The notes beneath the pieces were generated by a model. It had not been told where the DNA came from. It did no database searches and saw only the letters and a program-made list of their open reading frames with translations. A DNA stretch of 64,000 nt from Frankiaceae bacterium (lineage in GTDB: Bacteria > Actinomycetota > Actinomycetes > Mycobacteriales > SCTD01): NCBI GenBank assembly GCA_016650445.1, contig JAENVS010000018.1:1-64000 (forward strand). Direction: 5' to 3'. Below, in pieces: positions 33,241 through 41,758 of this stretch. A program made the position numbers and the translations under genes. The stretch's first letter is position 1. Each line of letters opens with the position of its first letter.

Positions 33241-34674
33241 TCAGGAGACGACGTCGTGACCGAGGTAGAGGAAGCCGTACGCCTCGTCGCGGAACGGCAC
33301 CCGTGCCTTGCGCAGTGCCTCGTCCCAGTCGCCGGTGCAGCTCGGGTCGGCGGCCTCGGAGCCGTGGTCGGCGGTCAGGAGCACGACGGTGTCGTCGAGC
33401 AGCCCACGCTCCTCGACCAGGTCGAGCCAGACGCCCAGTCGCCGGTCGGCGTCGCGCATCGACGAGCGCGCGATGTCCGAGCCCGGGCCGCCGGCGTGGT
33501 GCCCGGAGTCCGTCAGTGTCGTGTTGCACCAGGTGAGTCGCGGCGGCACGTCCTCGCGCCACAGCGACAGCATCTGGTCCAGCCCGGCCGCGTCGACCTG
33601 CGTGCCCCACGCGTAGTCCTTGTCGGTCGCGACGAACTCCTGCGTCGCGTGCGGGTCGTCGGCGGCAACCGGCAGGTGCGGCCCGAGGTTGCCGGCGGCA
33701 CCGGTCTCCCGAATCAACCCGAACGTCGAGTACGTCGCACCGACGTCGACCGGCTCGTTGACGCAGGCCGAGCGCAGGCCTGCCGGCAGCCGTTCGAAGA
33801 CCGTCGTCACGCCAGGCCGGAGCCACTGCATCGCGCTGTGCCAGGTGTCCGACGAGTTGGGCACGACCTGCTGGCCCAGCACCCGGTCGTAGAAGGCGTT
33901 GTTGACGATCCCGTGGCGTCCCGGCCCGACCCCCGTCAGCGCGCTGGTGTGGTTGACGAGCGTGACGCTCGGGAACTCCGCGATCGCCCCACCCCGGAAC
34001 GCACAACCGCGCCGGAGCAGCCGGGAGACCGCAGGCAGCTCGCCCGCCGCTTCCAGGGCCAGCAGGTCGGCGCACTGCGCGCCGTCCCACAGCAGGCCGA
34101 CGACGTGCGCCGCGCTGGGTACGGCATCAGGCAGCGGTGCGCCGTCCATTCCGTCGTACGACGCACCCGCGAGGTGCGCCAGCGTGGCGCCGACGTCGAC
34201 GACGCGAGCGACCCGCTCGACGACACCACGCGCCTCGACGCCGGGCCCCGACAGGATCAGCGGCGCGCGGGACTGGACGGCGTTCAGCGAGCCGTGCTCG
34301 CCCGGATGGCCGCCGCGCTCCGGCCAGCAGTGCGCGCCGGTGTGCACCACCGCCAGGTCAGGTGCGCGCTGGTCGGCGAACAGCGAGTGCAGCCGTTGCG
34401 CGGCGAACGGGTAGCACGAGGTGCTGTCCGACATCGGGTCCTGCTCGACGATCGGGTCGCGACCGGCGAGCAGGGTGCACTCCCCGGTCGCGCGAAGCGC
34501 GACATGCCCCTTCGAGTCGGCAACGTGGACGAGGCCCTTCTCGACCCAGCAGACCAGGTCGACGACGTGCGCGAGACCTGGGTCGAGCAGGACGTCCAGC
34601 GCGCGGTCCCGCAGGTAGCTGTCGTCGCCCGAGGACATGGATGCCGCGCCGTGGTCGCGGGACGGAAGAGGCAC
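33241..34674 (-). CDS. Alkaline-phosphatase-superfamily phosphodiesterase/nucleotide pyrophosphatase-like protein
   Basis: 477 residues from a probably leaderless GTG (an ATG 12 codons in is an alternative). The region around residue 230 has the NPP-type nucleophile motif EFPSVTLVNHTSALTG, and LLTADHGSEAADPS near the C-terminus is a metal-ligand motif. Unusually, a sulfatase-type C-terminal motif set (GEHGSLNAVQSRAPLILSGP, then VDVGATLAHLAG) lies in the N-terminal third, before the nucleophile. This suggests a permuted or doubled metal domain. No signal peptide is present, so it should be cytosolic. Substrate unknown. Confidence 0.8.
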   Translation of the reverse strand: MPLPSRDHGAASMSSGDDSYLRDRALDVLLDPGLAHVVDLVCWVEKGLVHVADSKGHVALRATGECTLLAGRDPIVEQDPMSDSTSCYPFAAQRLHSLFADQRAPDLAVVHTGAHCWPERGGHPGEHGSLNAVQSRAPLILSGPGVEARGVVERVARVVDVGATLAHLAGASYDGMDGAPLPDAVPSAAHVVGLLWDGAQCADLLALEAAGELPAVSRLLRRGCAFRGGAIAEFPSVTLVNHTSALTGVGPGRHGIVNNAFYDRVLGQQVVPNSSDTWHSAMQWLRPGVTTVFERLPAGLRSACVNEPVDVGATYSTFGLIRETGAAGNLGPHLPVAADDPHATQEFVATDKDYAWGTQVDAAGLDQMLSLWREDVPPRLTWCNTTLTDSGHHAGGPGSDIARSSMRDADRRLGVWLDLVEERGLLDDTVVLLTADHGSEAADPSCTGDWDEALRKARVPFRDEAYGFLYLGHDVVS

Positions 34675-34680
34675 CCGCCG

Positions 34681-34686
34681 AGCCTA
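34681..34686 (-). promoter_or_regulatory. -10 box (TAGGCT) of leaderless transcript
   Basis: Minus strand TAGGCTCGGCGG runs into the GTG start at 34674, the same layout as at 16265-16270. Confidence 0.5.
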
Positions 34687-34781
34687 GGACGATCATGACG
34701 CCCCGTGGACGCGCACCGCCCCGGCGCCGAGGAAGGGCGCCGGGGCGGCGTGTGCTGCGGCGGTGCGGTCGTGCGGTCAGG

Positions 34782-34946
34782 TCAGCGGACGGCGAGACGG
34801 GCGAGGCGGGCCCGATAGGACGCTGCCTCGGCGCGGCGCTGTCCGCGACGGCGGGAGAGACGGCGAACGGCCCGGTGGGCCGCCGCCTCTGCTTGTCGTT
34901 CGCGCTCGATCTGGCGGGCCAGGTCGTAGGACAGGAGCGAGTGCAT
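34782..34946 (-). CDS. Small basic protein downstream of whiB7 (54 aa)
   Basis: The preferred start is the ATG at 34946, giving MHSLLSYDLARQIERERQAE followed by an Arg/Ala-rich helix. An ATG 11 codons upstream is possible but adds unlikely sequence. It is predicted to be one long basic amphipathic helix. Similar short proteins (M-x-S-x-L...A) recur across actinobacteria. It lies 45 bp after whiB7 and is probably co-transcribed. Function unknown. Confidence 0.55.
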   Translation of the reverse strand: MHSLLSYDLARQIERERQAEAAAHRAVRRLSRRRGQRRAEAASYRARLARLAVR

Positions 34947-34991
34947 GTCAGTTCTCGATTCTGGAAGGTGAGAGGTCATCGGAGGAGGCGG

Positions 34992-35279
34992 CTAGGCGGC
35001 GATGTCGTTCTTGCGAGGACGACCGCGCGGCCGCTTGCGGGGGACGACGACGCCGGCGACGACGAGCTCGCCGCCCCAGACGCCCCACGGCTCGCGCCGG
35101 GCCAGGGCCTCAGACAGGCACCGGTCCCGCAGCGGGCAGGAGACGCACAGGGCCTTGGCGGTCTCGACGTCGGCCGGGGACTCGGCGAAGAACAGGTCCG
35201 GGTCCTCGGTCCAACAGGGCAGAACCGCGTCGGTCTTGCTGTCGGTCAGGTCGTCGGGGAGGTCGTTGAGGGCGAACAC
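34992..35279 (-). CDS. whiB7: WhiB7 iron-sulfur transcriptional regulator
   Basis: 95 residues from a GTG with a strong AGGAGGTGA site. The four cluster cysteines are Cys22, Cys45, Cys48 and Cys54, followed by the WhiB turn EPWGVWGGEL and a C-terminal AT-hook RPRGRPRK, the feature that distinguishes WhiB7. WhiB7 binds SigA and AT-rich DNA next to the -35 box to activate intrinsic antibiotic-resistance genes. The upstream leader ORF, attenuator hairpin and AT-rich promoter on the minus strand agree with this. It sits between ABC1 kinase and uvrD2 as in mycobacteria. Confidence 0.95.
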   Translation of the reverse strand: MFALNDLPDDLTDSKTDAVLPCWTEDPDLFFAESPADVETAKALCVSCPLRDRCLSEALARREPWGVWGGELVVAGVVVPRKRPRGRPRKNDIAA

Positions 35280-35355
35280 CGGGTGTCACCTCCTTGTGAG
35301 GGGCTTTTCTCTTGACGGGGTGGGTCGTTGTGGCGGGTGGGCCGGAGAAACGAAA

Positions 35356-35391
35356 GAGGCCGCGGATCCCGTGTACGGGTTCCGCGGCCTC
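35356..35391 (-). terminator. whiB7 leader attenuator hairpin
   Basis: GAGGCCGCGGA (35356-35366) pairs with TCCGCGGCCTC (35381-35391), with an inner CCCG/CGGG pairing. On the minus strand it is followed by TTTCGTTTCTCC, an intrinsic-terminator-like U-rich run. It lies between the leader ORF stop (35412) and whiB7 (35279). Known whiB7 loci use ribosome stalling on the leader ORF to bypass such a terminator. Confidence 0.8.
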
Positions 35392-35411
35392 GAGGGGCGA
35401 AGGTCTGGTTC

Positions 35412-35615
35412 TCAGACCGGTGCCTCTCGAGGAGGAGAACCCGGGTTTGCATCCGTCGTGACGGCGGCCTTGGCGACACCGAGGCCGATGAAGGCGCGGG
35501 CGCTGAGCTGGCCGTACGAGGACACAGTGGTCCCGTGCACAGCGCTCATCGGCGCCATCGTGTTCGGGGTGACAGAGGTGCGGACCGGCGTCAGCTGCGT
35601 GAGGTTCTTCACCAC
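35412..35615 (-). CDS. whiB7 leader ORF (67 aa)
   Basis: The GTG at 35615 has ribosome site GAGGAGG with 6-nt spacing. The peptide begins MVKNLTQLTPVRTSVTPNTM and is not conserved-looking otherwise. It ends 20 nt before the attenuator stem. A small hairpin GGTCTG/CAGACC (35402-35418) overlaps its stop. Upstream leader ORFs of this type sense translation inhibition: a stalled ribosome prevents terminator formation so that whiB7 is expressed. The peptide itself probably has no function. Confidence 0.75.
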   Translation of the reverse strand: MVKNLTQLTPVRTSVTPNTMAPMSAVHGTTVSSYGQLSARAFIGLGVAKAAVTTDANPGSPPREAPV

Positions 35616-35668
35616 GGTCCACCTCCTCGTCGCTCTAGGTCAGGGCAGTCCCGACCGCGTAGTTCCGG

Positions 35669-35709
35669 AAGATACGGCTCCTGCCCCGCAGGTGCAAAGG
35701 ATTTATTCG
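35669..35709 (-). promoter_or_regulatory. whiB7 promoter with AT-rich WhiB7 site
   Basis: On the minus strand -35 TTGCAC (35692-35697) and -10 TATCTT (35669-35674) are separated by 17 bp. GAATAAATCC lies directly upstream of the -35, matching the position and AT-rich nature of known WhiB7 AT-hook binding sites. This supports autoactivation. Confidence 0.75.
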
Positions 35710-35723
35710 CGCGTCTTTTTCGC

Positions 35724-37370
35724 TCACCCGAAGGAGTGACACCGTCGGGCGGCCAGGCCGAGCGCGGCGAGGGCGATCAGCCCGATGAGCCAGGGCTTCC
35801 CCTCGGGCACGACGGGCGCCGGCCCGGTGACGGCGCGGTAGCCCACGAGCATCGCGTCGTAGACGTTGTCGCTCTCGTCGGTCTGCAGGTTGTTCGTCAG
35901 CTGGCCGACCGTGTACGCGCTGCCGTCTCGTCCCATGACCAGCTGGCGCGGGCTGAAGCTGTCGGTGTCGTCGTTGCCGTAGTGACGCGCGGACCACTGC
36001 AGCGCGCCGTCGGAGAGGCGGTAGCCGACGGTCAGCCCCGGGGACCGGTTGAGGTCGCGATAACCGGTCGGGTTGTTCGCGCCGCTGATCCCGGCGAGAA
36101 CGGCGGTGGTGCCGTCCGGGCTGATGACGGTGTCTGTCGCGAACTCCAGCTGGATCTGCGGCGTGGACAGCCGCTGCACCCATCGCTCGGCACCGGTTTC
36201 GGTGTCGTAGGCGATCGTCGCCCAGTCGTAGTCGCGGCCGCCGGCGTCGCTCTGCCCGGACACGACCGCGACGCGGTTGGACGGGCTCGTCGCCAGTGTC
36301 GTGCCGAAGTGCAGGCCGCCGCCCTGTGTGCCGGCGTACCGCGAGGCCCAGAGCTGCCGGCCGGTGGTGCCGTCGTACGCGACGGTGGCGTACTCCATGT
36401 TGACGTTGTTGAGCCCGTTGCTGCGCAGGCTGTCGCCCGTCACGATGACGCGTCCGTCGACGTCGACCGCGACCTCGCGCGCACGGTCCGACAGGTCCTG
36501 CTCGACGCCGTCGTACCGCTGCTCCCAGATCTGCTGGCCCGCATCGGGACCGCGCAGGGCATAGGCGACGGTCGCGTAGTCGGCGTCGTAGTCGGCGGTG
36601 CCGCCGCTCTCCCCGGTGACGTACAGCAGGTCACCGGCCGGGCTGAGGGCAGCGGACTTCGGCGAGTCGGTCTTGCCCAGGCCGACACCGGCGTAGGGCG
36701 TGCGCCACAGCTGCCGGCCGTCGCGGGCGTCGTAGGCGACGACGGCCCAGTCGATGTCACCGCCGTCGAGCAGGTTGTTGACGACGACGTAGACCTCGCT
36801 GCCGTCGCGGCCGAGCAGGACCTGCGTGCCGACGTCGTGAACCAGGCCGGTGGACTGGGTGCGCCACAGCTGACGCCCCGTCGCGCCGTCGTACGCGATG
36901 GTCATCAGGTCGCGCTCGGCCCCTGGTTGCAGCAAGGGCGCGCTGTAGCTGCCACCGGTGGCGACCACGAGCGAACCGTCGGGCGACGCGGCGATCGCGT
37001 TGGGCCGGTCGTAACCGCCCGGTCCCTGATAGCTCTGCAGCCAGCGCTGCTCGCCGGTCGCGCCGTCGTAGCCGAGGACCGCCCACGACGCCGGCGAGTT
37101 GTACGGATCGTCGGCGTTGTGGTGCTCGTCGATGACGGAGACGAACAGCCGGCTGCCGTCGGCACTGGCCGCGACCCTCGGCTCGAGCTGGTAGGAGCCC
37201 GGTGCCTTCGCGGGGTTGTCGTAGACCGCCGTCCACGACTCGCACGTGTCGTCGACACCCGGGACGCCGGCGCAGGGATCGGCGGCGCCGGCCGGAGCGG
37301 CCGTCACGAGGGCCAGCACGGCGGCGGTCAGCACGACGGACAGGGCACGGGCAGCACGGCGACGGGGCAC
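35724..37370 (-). CDS. Secreted beta-propeller (PQQ/WD40-like) protein with C-terminal membrane anchor
   Basis: 548 residues with signal peptide VVLTAAVLALVTAAPAGA and at least seven repeats of the type VAYDGTTGRQLWASRY or LGYDGATGEQRWLQSY, characteristic of PQQ-like propellers. The C-terminus KPWLIGLIALAALGLAARR followed by CHSFG is a membrane segment with a basic stop, like a sorting or anchor signal, but no LPxTG motif precedes it (VVPEGKPW instead). It is probably displayed on the cell surface. Substrate or partner unknown. The gene body lies to the right of the whiB7 promoter. Confidence 0.8.
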   Translation of the reverse strand: MPRRRAARALSVVLTAAVLALVTAAPAGAADPCAGVPGVDDTCESWTAVYDNPAKAPGSYQLEPRVAASADGSRLFVSVIDEHHNADDPYNSPASWAVLGYDGATGEQRWLQSYQGPGGYDRPNAIAASPDGSLVVATGGSYSAPLLQPGAERDLMTIAYDGATGRQLWRTQSTGLVHDVGTQVLLGRDGSEVYVVVNNLLDGGDIDWAVVAYDARDGRQLWRTPYAGVGLGKTDSPKSAALSPAGDLLYVTGESGGTADYDADYATVAYALRGPDAGQQIWEQRYDGVEQDLSDRAREVAVDVDGRVIVTGDSLRSNGLNNVNMEYATVAYDGTTGRQLWASRYAGTQGGGLHFGTTLATSPSNRVAVVSGQSDAGGRDYDWATIAYDTETGAERWVQRLSTPQIQLEFATDTVISPDGTTAVLAGISGANNPTGYRDLNRSPGLTVGYRLSDGALQWSARHYGNDDTDSFSPRQLVMGRDGSAYTVGQLTNNLQTDESDNVYDAMLVGYRAVTGPAPVVPEGKPWLIGLIALAALGLAARRCHSFG

Positions 37371-37442
37371 GACGACCTCGGGAGGCTGGGAGCTGGGTGG
37401 GTCCCCCTTTCGCCGCGGCGCCCGCGCTCCCTGCCCGGAAGA

Positions 37443-39530
37443 TCAGGAAATATCAGGACTCGCAGACACCAGGCCGAGCACGTCGTCGCCGAACTTGTCG
37501 AGCTTGGCCTGACCGATCCCCGGGATCGCGACGAGGCCGGCCACGGTGTCGGGCTTCTGCTCGGCGATCGCGACCAGGGTGGCGTCGGTGAACACGCAGT
37601 ACGCCGGCTGCCCGAGCTCCTTCGCGCGGGCGGCCCGCCACTCACGAAGCGCCTCGAAGAGCACCTCGTCGCGGTCGGAGGGGCAGGTCGGGCAGCGGCC
37701 GAGCTTGCGGTCCACGGCCGCGAGCAGGGCGGCACCGCAGATGCGACAGGCGATCGGACCGGACCTGCCCTTCTTCGTCGCGCGCGGCGAGGCCGCGGAA
37801 GACGTGCGCGAGACGTCGTGCAGCCCGTCGAGAAAGCGTGACGGGCGCCGCGACGCGCGACCGCCAGGCGACCGGGACAGCGCCCACGACAGCTGGAGGT
37901 GCACGCGTGCGCGGGTGATGCCGACGTAGAGCAGCCGGCGCTCCTCTTCGACCTGGTCGGGGGTATCGGCGTGCACCAGAGGCACGGTGCCGTCGACGAG
38001 GCCGACGAGGAAGACGGCATCCCACTCGAGGCCCTTCGCGGCGTGCAACGACGCCAGCGTCACCCCGTCGACGGTCGGTGCGTGCTGCGCGGCGGACCGC
38101 TCCTCGAGCTCGGCGACGAGCTCGCGCAACCCGGCCGTCGGTTGCTCCTTGCCGAGGTCGACCGCGAGGCGATGCAGCGCCGCGAGCGACTCCCACCGGT
38201 CGCGGGTCGCACCCGCGCCTGCAGGGGGCGCGTCGGGCGACCACTTCAGGCCGGCACGCAGGACGTCGGCCGCGGCATCGGCAAGCCCGGCAGGGACGTC
38301 GTCGTCGCCGGCCCGCGCGGCACCACGGAGCAGCAGGATCGCCTCGCGCACCTCCTGCCGGTCGAAGAACCGCTCGCCGCCACGGATGACGTAGGGCACG
38401 CCCACATTGGTCAACGCGGCTTCGTAACCGGCCGACTGCGCGTTGACGCGATACAGGATCGCGATCTCGCTCGGCGCGGTGCCACCGGCGATGAGCTGCG
38501 CGCAACGCGCCGCGACGAGCCTGGCCTCTGCAGGCTCGTCGTCGACCTCGAGGAACGACGGAGCGGGCCCGGCCTGACGCTGCGCGACGAGCTCCAGGCG
38601 CACCGCCTTCATCGACGAGCGCGCGATGACGTCGTTGGCGAGCCCGACGACCTGGGGCGTCGAGCGGTAGTCGCGCACCAGCCGCACCTCGACCGCTTCC
38701 GGATAGCGCTGCCGAAAACCCAGGAGGTACGACGGCGTCGCGCCGGTGAAGGAGTAGATGGTCTGGTGGGCGTCGCCGACGACGCACAGGTCGTCGCGGC
38801 CACCGACCCACGCGTCGAGCAGCCGCTGCTGCAGCGGCGTGACGTCCTGGTACTCGTCGACGACGAACGAGCGGTAGCGCTCACGGAACTCGCGTGCGAC
38901 GTCGCCCTGCTCCTCGAGCACCGCGGCGGTCAGCAGCAGCAGGTCGTCGAAGTCGGCCACGCCCTGGGCGTGCTTCAGATCGGCGTACGCCGCATAGACC
39001 TGCGCGACAACCGCGGCGTCGAACGGCGGCTGCCGCCCGGCCTTCTGCGCCGCGACCACGTAGTCGTCGGGCCCGTAGAGGGACGACGCCGCCCACTCGA
39101 GCTCCGACAGCAGGTCGCGCAGCTCGGTCGTGCCGGGGCGAAGCTGCGCACGCGCGGCCGCGTTGGCGACCAGACCGAACTTGTTGTCGACGAGCCGGGG
39201 CGGCGCACCACCGATCGCCCGCGGCCAGAAGTACTGGAGCTGGCGGAGCGCAGCAGCGTGGAACGTCCGCGCCTGCACGCCGCCGACGCCGAGCAGCCGG
39301 AGCCGCGTGCGGATCTCCCCCGCCGCGCGAGCCGTGAACGTCACCGCGAGCAGCGCCGACGGCTGGACGGCACCGGAGAGCACGGCGAACGCCGCCCGAT
39401 GCGTGATCGTGCGGGTCTTCCCCGTGCCAGCGCCGGCCAGGATGCACACCGGGCCGCTCACGGCCGACGCCGCCTCGCGCTGCTCCGGGTCCAGAGCGGC
39501 GAGAACGTCGTCCGGGGTCACGGGAGACAT
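37443..39530 (-). CDS. uvrD2: ATP-dependent DNA helicase UvrD2
   Basis: 695 residues from the ATG at 39530 (GGGAGG abuts it; the GTG three codons later has better spacing). Superfamily 1 motifs are Walker A LAGAGTGKTRTITHRAAF, motif II VVDEYQDVTPLQ and motif VI LLYVGITRARVHL. A four-Cys zinc module (CRICGAAL, RCPTCP, about residues 600-620) precedes a C-terminal HRDC domain ending GLVAIPGIGQAKLDKFGDDV. The Cys module plus HRDC is the UvrD2 signature in mycobacteria. It unwinds 3'-tailed DNA in repair. Confidence 0.93.
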   Translation of the reverse strand: MSPVTPDDVLAALDPEQREAASAVSGPVCILAGAGTGKTRTITHRAAFAVLSGAVQPSALLAVTFTARAAGEIRTRLRLLGVGGVQARTFHAAALRQLQYFWPRAIGGAPPRLVDNKFGLVANAAARAQLRPGTTELRDLLSELEWAASSLYGPDDYVVAAQKAGRQPPFDAAVVAQVYAAYADLKHAQGVADFDDLLLLTAAVLEEQGDVAREFRERYRSFVVDEYQDVTPLQQRLLDAWVGGRDDLCVVGDAHQTIYSFTGATPSYLLGFRQRYPEAVEVRLVRDYRSTPQVVGLANDVIARSSMKAVRLELVAQRQAGPAPSFLEVDDEPAEARLVAARCAQLIAGGTAPSEIAILYRVNAQSAGYEAALTNVGVPYVIRGGERFFDRQEVREAILLLRGAARAGDDDVPAGLADAAADVLRAGLKWSPDAPPAGAGATRDRWESLAALHRLAVDLGKEQPTAGLRELVAELEERSAAQHAPTVDGVTLASLHAAKGLEWDAVFLVGLVDGTVPLVHADTPDQVEEERRLLYVGITRARVHLQLSWALSRSPGGRASRRPSRFLDGLHDVSRTSSAASPRATKKGRSGPIACRICGAALLAAVDRKLGRCPTCPSDRDEVLFEALREWRAARAKELGQPAYCVFTDATLVAIAEQKPDTVAGLVAIPGIGQAKLDKFGDDVLGLVSASPDIS

Positions 39531-39614
39531 CCTCCCAGGCGGGTATGACGGGAAGGACTCGAACCGCCAGGTTGTTGACGGTGAGGACCGACTCGACCCG
39601 AAGGAGCGCCCTGC

Positions 39615-39857
39615 GTGGCCGGCCAGCTGACGATCTACAGCACGCAGTGGTGCGGCTACTGCCACCGCCTCATGAAGCAGCTGGACCGCGAGGGCGTCGG
39701 CTACGAGGTCGTCGACATCGAGCACGAGCCGAGCGCCGCCGACTACGTCATGAGCGTCAACGGCGGCAACCAGACCGTCCCGACGGTGGTCTTCCCCGAC
39801 GGCAGCGCGCTCACCAACCCGAGCCTGGGGCAGGTCAAGGAGCGCCTCGCCAGCTGA
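39615..39857 (+). CDS. Mycoredoxin (glutaredoxin-fold mycothiol-dependent reductase)
   Basis: 80 residues from a GTG with AAGGAG upstream. The active site is STQWCGYCHRLMKQLD, and NQTVPTVVFPDGS contains the cis-Pro loop (TVP). This CGYC protein next to uvrD2 corresponds to mycoredoxin-1 (Rv3198A), which reduces mixed disulfides with mycothiol. It is divergent from uvrD2. Confidence 0.92.
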   Translation: MAGQLTIYSTQWCGYCHRLMKQLDREGVGYEVVDIEHEPSAADYVMSVNGGNQTVPTVVFPDGSALTNPSLGQVKERLAS

Positions 39858-39941
39858 CAGGCTGCAGAACTTCCGATCTTGCGCGACACTGTCCCGACAG
39901 CACGCCCTGCGCCACGCCCTGTCCCCGTCCGAGGACGTCCC

Positions 39942-40793
39942 GTGCCCCCCACCGCCACCCTCGCGCACCCCACGATCGACGCTGTCCTGTCGACAGCCGC
40001 GACCCTGCTCGGGATGGAAGTCGTCTTCGTCGGCGGCGTGACCGAGGACAGCTTCGTCTTCGAGCGCATCCGGACTGCTGACGGCCTGACGTGGGCCATC
40101 CCCACCGAGGGCGACGTGCTCGACCTCGCCAGCACGCTGTGCGACCGGATGCTCAACGGCGCACCACCGACGACATCTGACGCCGCCAGTGACCCCATCT
40201 ACAGCCAGCCGGCCGCCCGCGAGCTGTACGGGATCACGTCCTACGTCGGCGTGCCGATCCGCGACGGGTCGGGCCGGATCGTCGGCACGCTCTGCGGCAT
40301 CGACCGCGGTCGCGTCACTGTCCCGAGCGATGCCATCGCGGTGCTCAGCCAGCTCGCGGAGGTGGTGTCGGCGCACGTCGACAGGCTGATCGACGACGGC
40401 ATCGTGATCCGCCGGTCCTCAGAGGGCGGCTGGGCGGTCGGCGGTGACACGACCAGCGACCTGACGAGCGCGATGGTCCTTGCCGACCTGCTCGCCGGAG
40501 AGCTGCAACCCGGTGCCCGTCCGGCCCGCACCGAGCAGCCGCTCGACGAGGTCGGTCAGCTTCGCCTGTCGGTCAAGCAGCTCGAGCACGCGCTCGCCGC
40601 CCGCGTCGTCGTCGAGCAGGCGATCGGCGTGCTCACCGAGCGCCAGCACAGCACGCCGCGTGATGCGTTCGAGCGGCTCCGCAAGGTCGCCCGGTCGCGC
40701 GGTCGCAAGGTCCACGACCTTGCCAAGGAGGTCGTGATGTCGGCCAACGACCCCGCGGTGCCGCTCCCGCCCGAGCTGGCCGGACGCCGCTGA
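39942..40793 (+). CDS. GAF-ANTAR domain protein (putative RNA-binding antiterminator)
   Basis: 283 residues from a GTG with GAGGAC 5 nt upstream. The GAF domain (about 10-140) includes YGITSYVGVPIRDGSGRIVG. The ANTAR domain at the C-terminus (about 195-260) includes VVVEQAIGVLTERQHSTPRD and AFERLRKVARSRGRKVHDLA. ANTAR domains bind tandem hairpins in nascent RNA to prevent termination. The GAF domain would supply ligand or redox sensing. Target RNA unknown. Confidence 0.88.
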   Translation: MPPTATLAHPTIDAVLSTAATLLGMEVVFVGGVTEDSFVFERIRTADGLTWAIPTEGDVLDLASTLCDRMLNGAPPTTSDAASDPIYSQPAARELYGITSYVGVPIRDGSGRIVGTLCGIDRGRVTVPSDAIAVLSQLAEVVSAHVDRLIDDGIVIRRSSEGGWAVGGDTTSDLTSAMVLADLLAGELQPGARPARTEQPLDEVGQLRLSVKQLEHALAARVVVEQAIGVLTERQHSTPRDAFERLRKVARSRGRKVHDLAKEVVMSANDPAVPLPPELAGRR

Positions 40794-40828
40794 GCGTCGT
40801 CCCGCATCTTCCCAGCGGCGATCTCACG

Positions 40829-40887
40829 GCGATCTACGTCTTGTACGGCGTCGTACGGCGTGTTGCGGGCATCAAGACGTAGATCGC
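40829..40887. terminator. Bidirectional 15-bp inverted repeat
   Basis: GCGATCTACGTCTTG (40829-40843) and CAAGACGTAGATCGC (40873-40887) are perfect complements around 29 nt. It lies between the convergent GAF-ANTAR and DUF1206 genes. A terminator is the simplest reading; a protein-binding palindrome is possible. Confidence 0.6.
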
Positions 40888-40921
40888 GGTTGCTGGTGGG
40901 CGGGGCACCGGGGCGCAGCAC

Positions 40922-41728
40922 CTAGATCTTGCGGTAGCGCGCCTCGATCCAGGACCACAGCGCGAAGGCGAGCAGTCCGATCCCGCCGGCGAACAGCACG
41001 AAGCGGCCGAACGGCTGGGACGCCAGCGTCTTCAGGCTCGCGTCCAGCCCCTTGGCAGTCCGCGGGTCGAACTCGACGGCGGCCTTGACGAGGAAGCCAC
41101 CGATCAGCACGAAGACCAGCCCGCGGCTCGCCAGTCCGCCGGTGCCGATGATGCTCGTCGCCGAGCGCAGCCAGCTCGGCATGGCGCCCATGTCCAGGTT
41201 GTCCTCGAACTTCTGCCGGAACGCCCGCACGACCATCGACAGGCCGCCGATGACGATGCCCGCGCCGACGAGGAACACCAGCGTCCGCCCGCCGGTGTGC
41301 TCCATGACGCGGGCGGTGACCGGCTGGGTCTTGTCGTTGCTGCCGCCCGTGACGACGTACTTCGCGGTGCTGCCTGCGAGGAACAGGTAGATGCCGCCGC
41401 GGAAAAGGGAGCTGCCGCGCTTGGTCCAGCGCTTCCGCCCGGCCTCCTGGTCGCGGTGGCCGACGGCGCCCTCGAGCAGCCGCCACGCGGCGTATCCCAG
41501 GAAGCCGATCGCCAGCACGACGAGCAGCAACTCGCCGAACGGCTTCTCCGCGATCGCGTGCAGTGCGCCGTTCTTGTCGACCCGGTCGCTCGCGCCGAGC
41601 GCGACCTGCGCTGCGAGGACGCCGATGACGAGCCAAATGAGACCGCGGCAGACGAGACCGAGCCGGGCGAGCCACTCGACGGTCGCGCTGTCCTCGGCCT
41701 CGCGCGCGGCTTCCTTGGTCTCCCCCAT
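40922..41728 (-). CDS. DUF1206 family membrane protein
   Basis: 268 residues with three repeated units of about 75 residues, each with two membrane helices, such as LVCRGLIWLVIGVLAAQVAL, LFRGGIYLFLAGSTAKYVV and LASRGLVFVLIGGFLVKAAV. The R-G-x-hydrophobic opening of each unit is the DUF1206 signature. Function unknown. It is downstream of nudC on the same strand (30-bp gap). Confidence 0.9.
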   Translation of the reverse strand: MGETKEAAREAEDSATVEWLARLGLVCRGLIWLVIGVLAAQVALGASDRVDKNGALHAIAEKPFGELLLVVLAIGFLGYAAWRLLEGAVGHRDQEAGRKRWTKRGSSLFRGGIYLFLAGSTAKYVVTGGSNDKTQPVTARVMEHTGGRTLVFLVGAGIVIGGLSMVVRAFRQKFEDNLDMGAMPSWLRSATSIIGTGGLASRGLVFVLIGGFLVKAAVEFDPRTAKGLDASLKTLASQPFGRFVLFAGGIGLLAFALWSWIEARYRKI

Positions 41729-41758
41729 GAGCGCCGGTGTGCCCGACAGCGCACAGGT

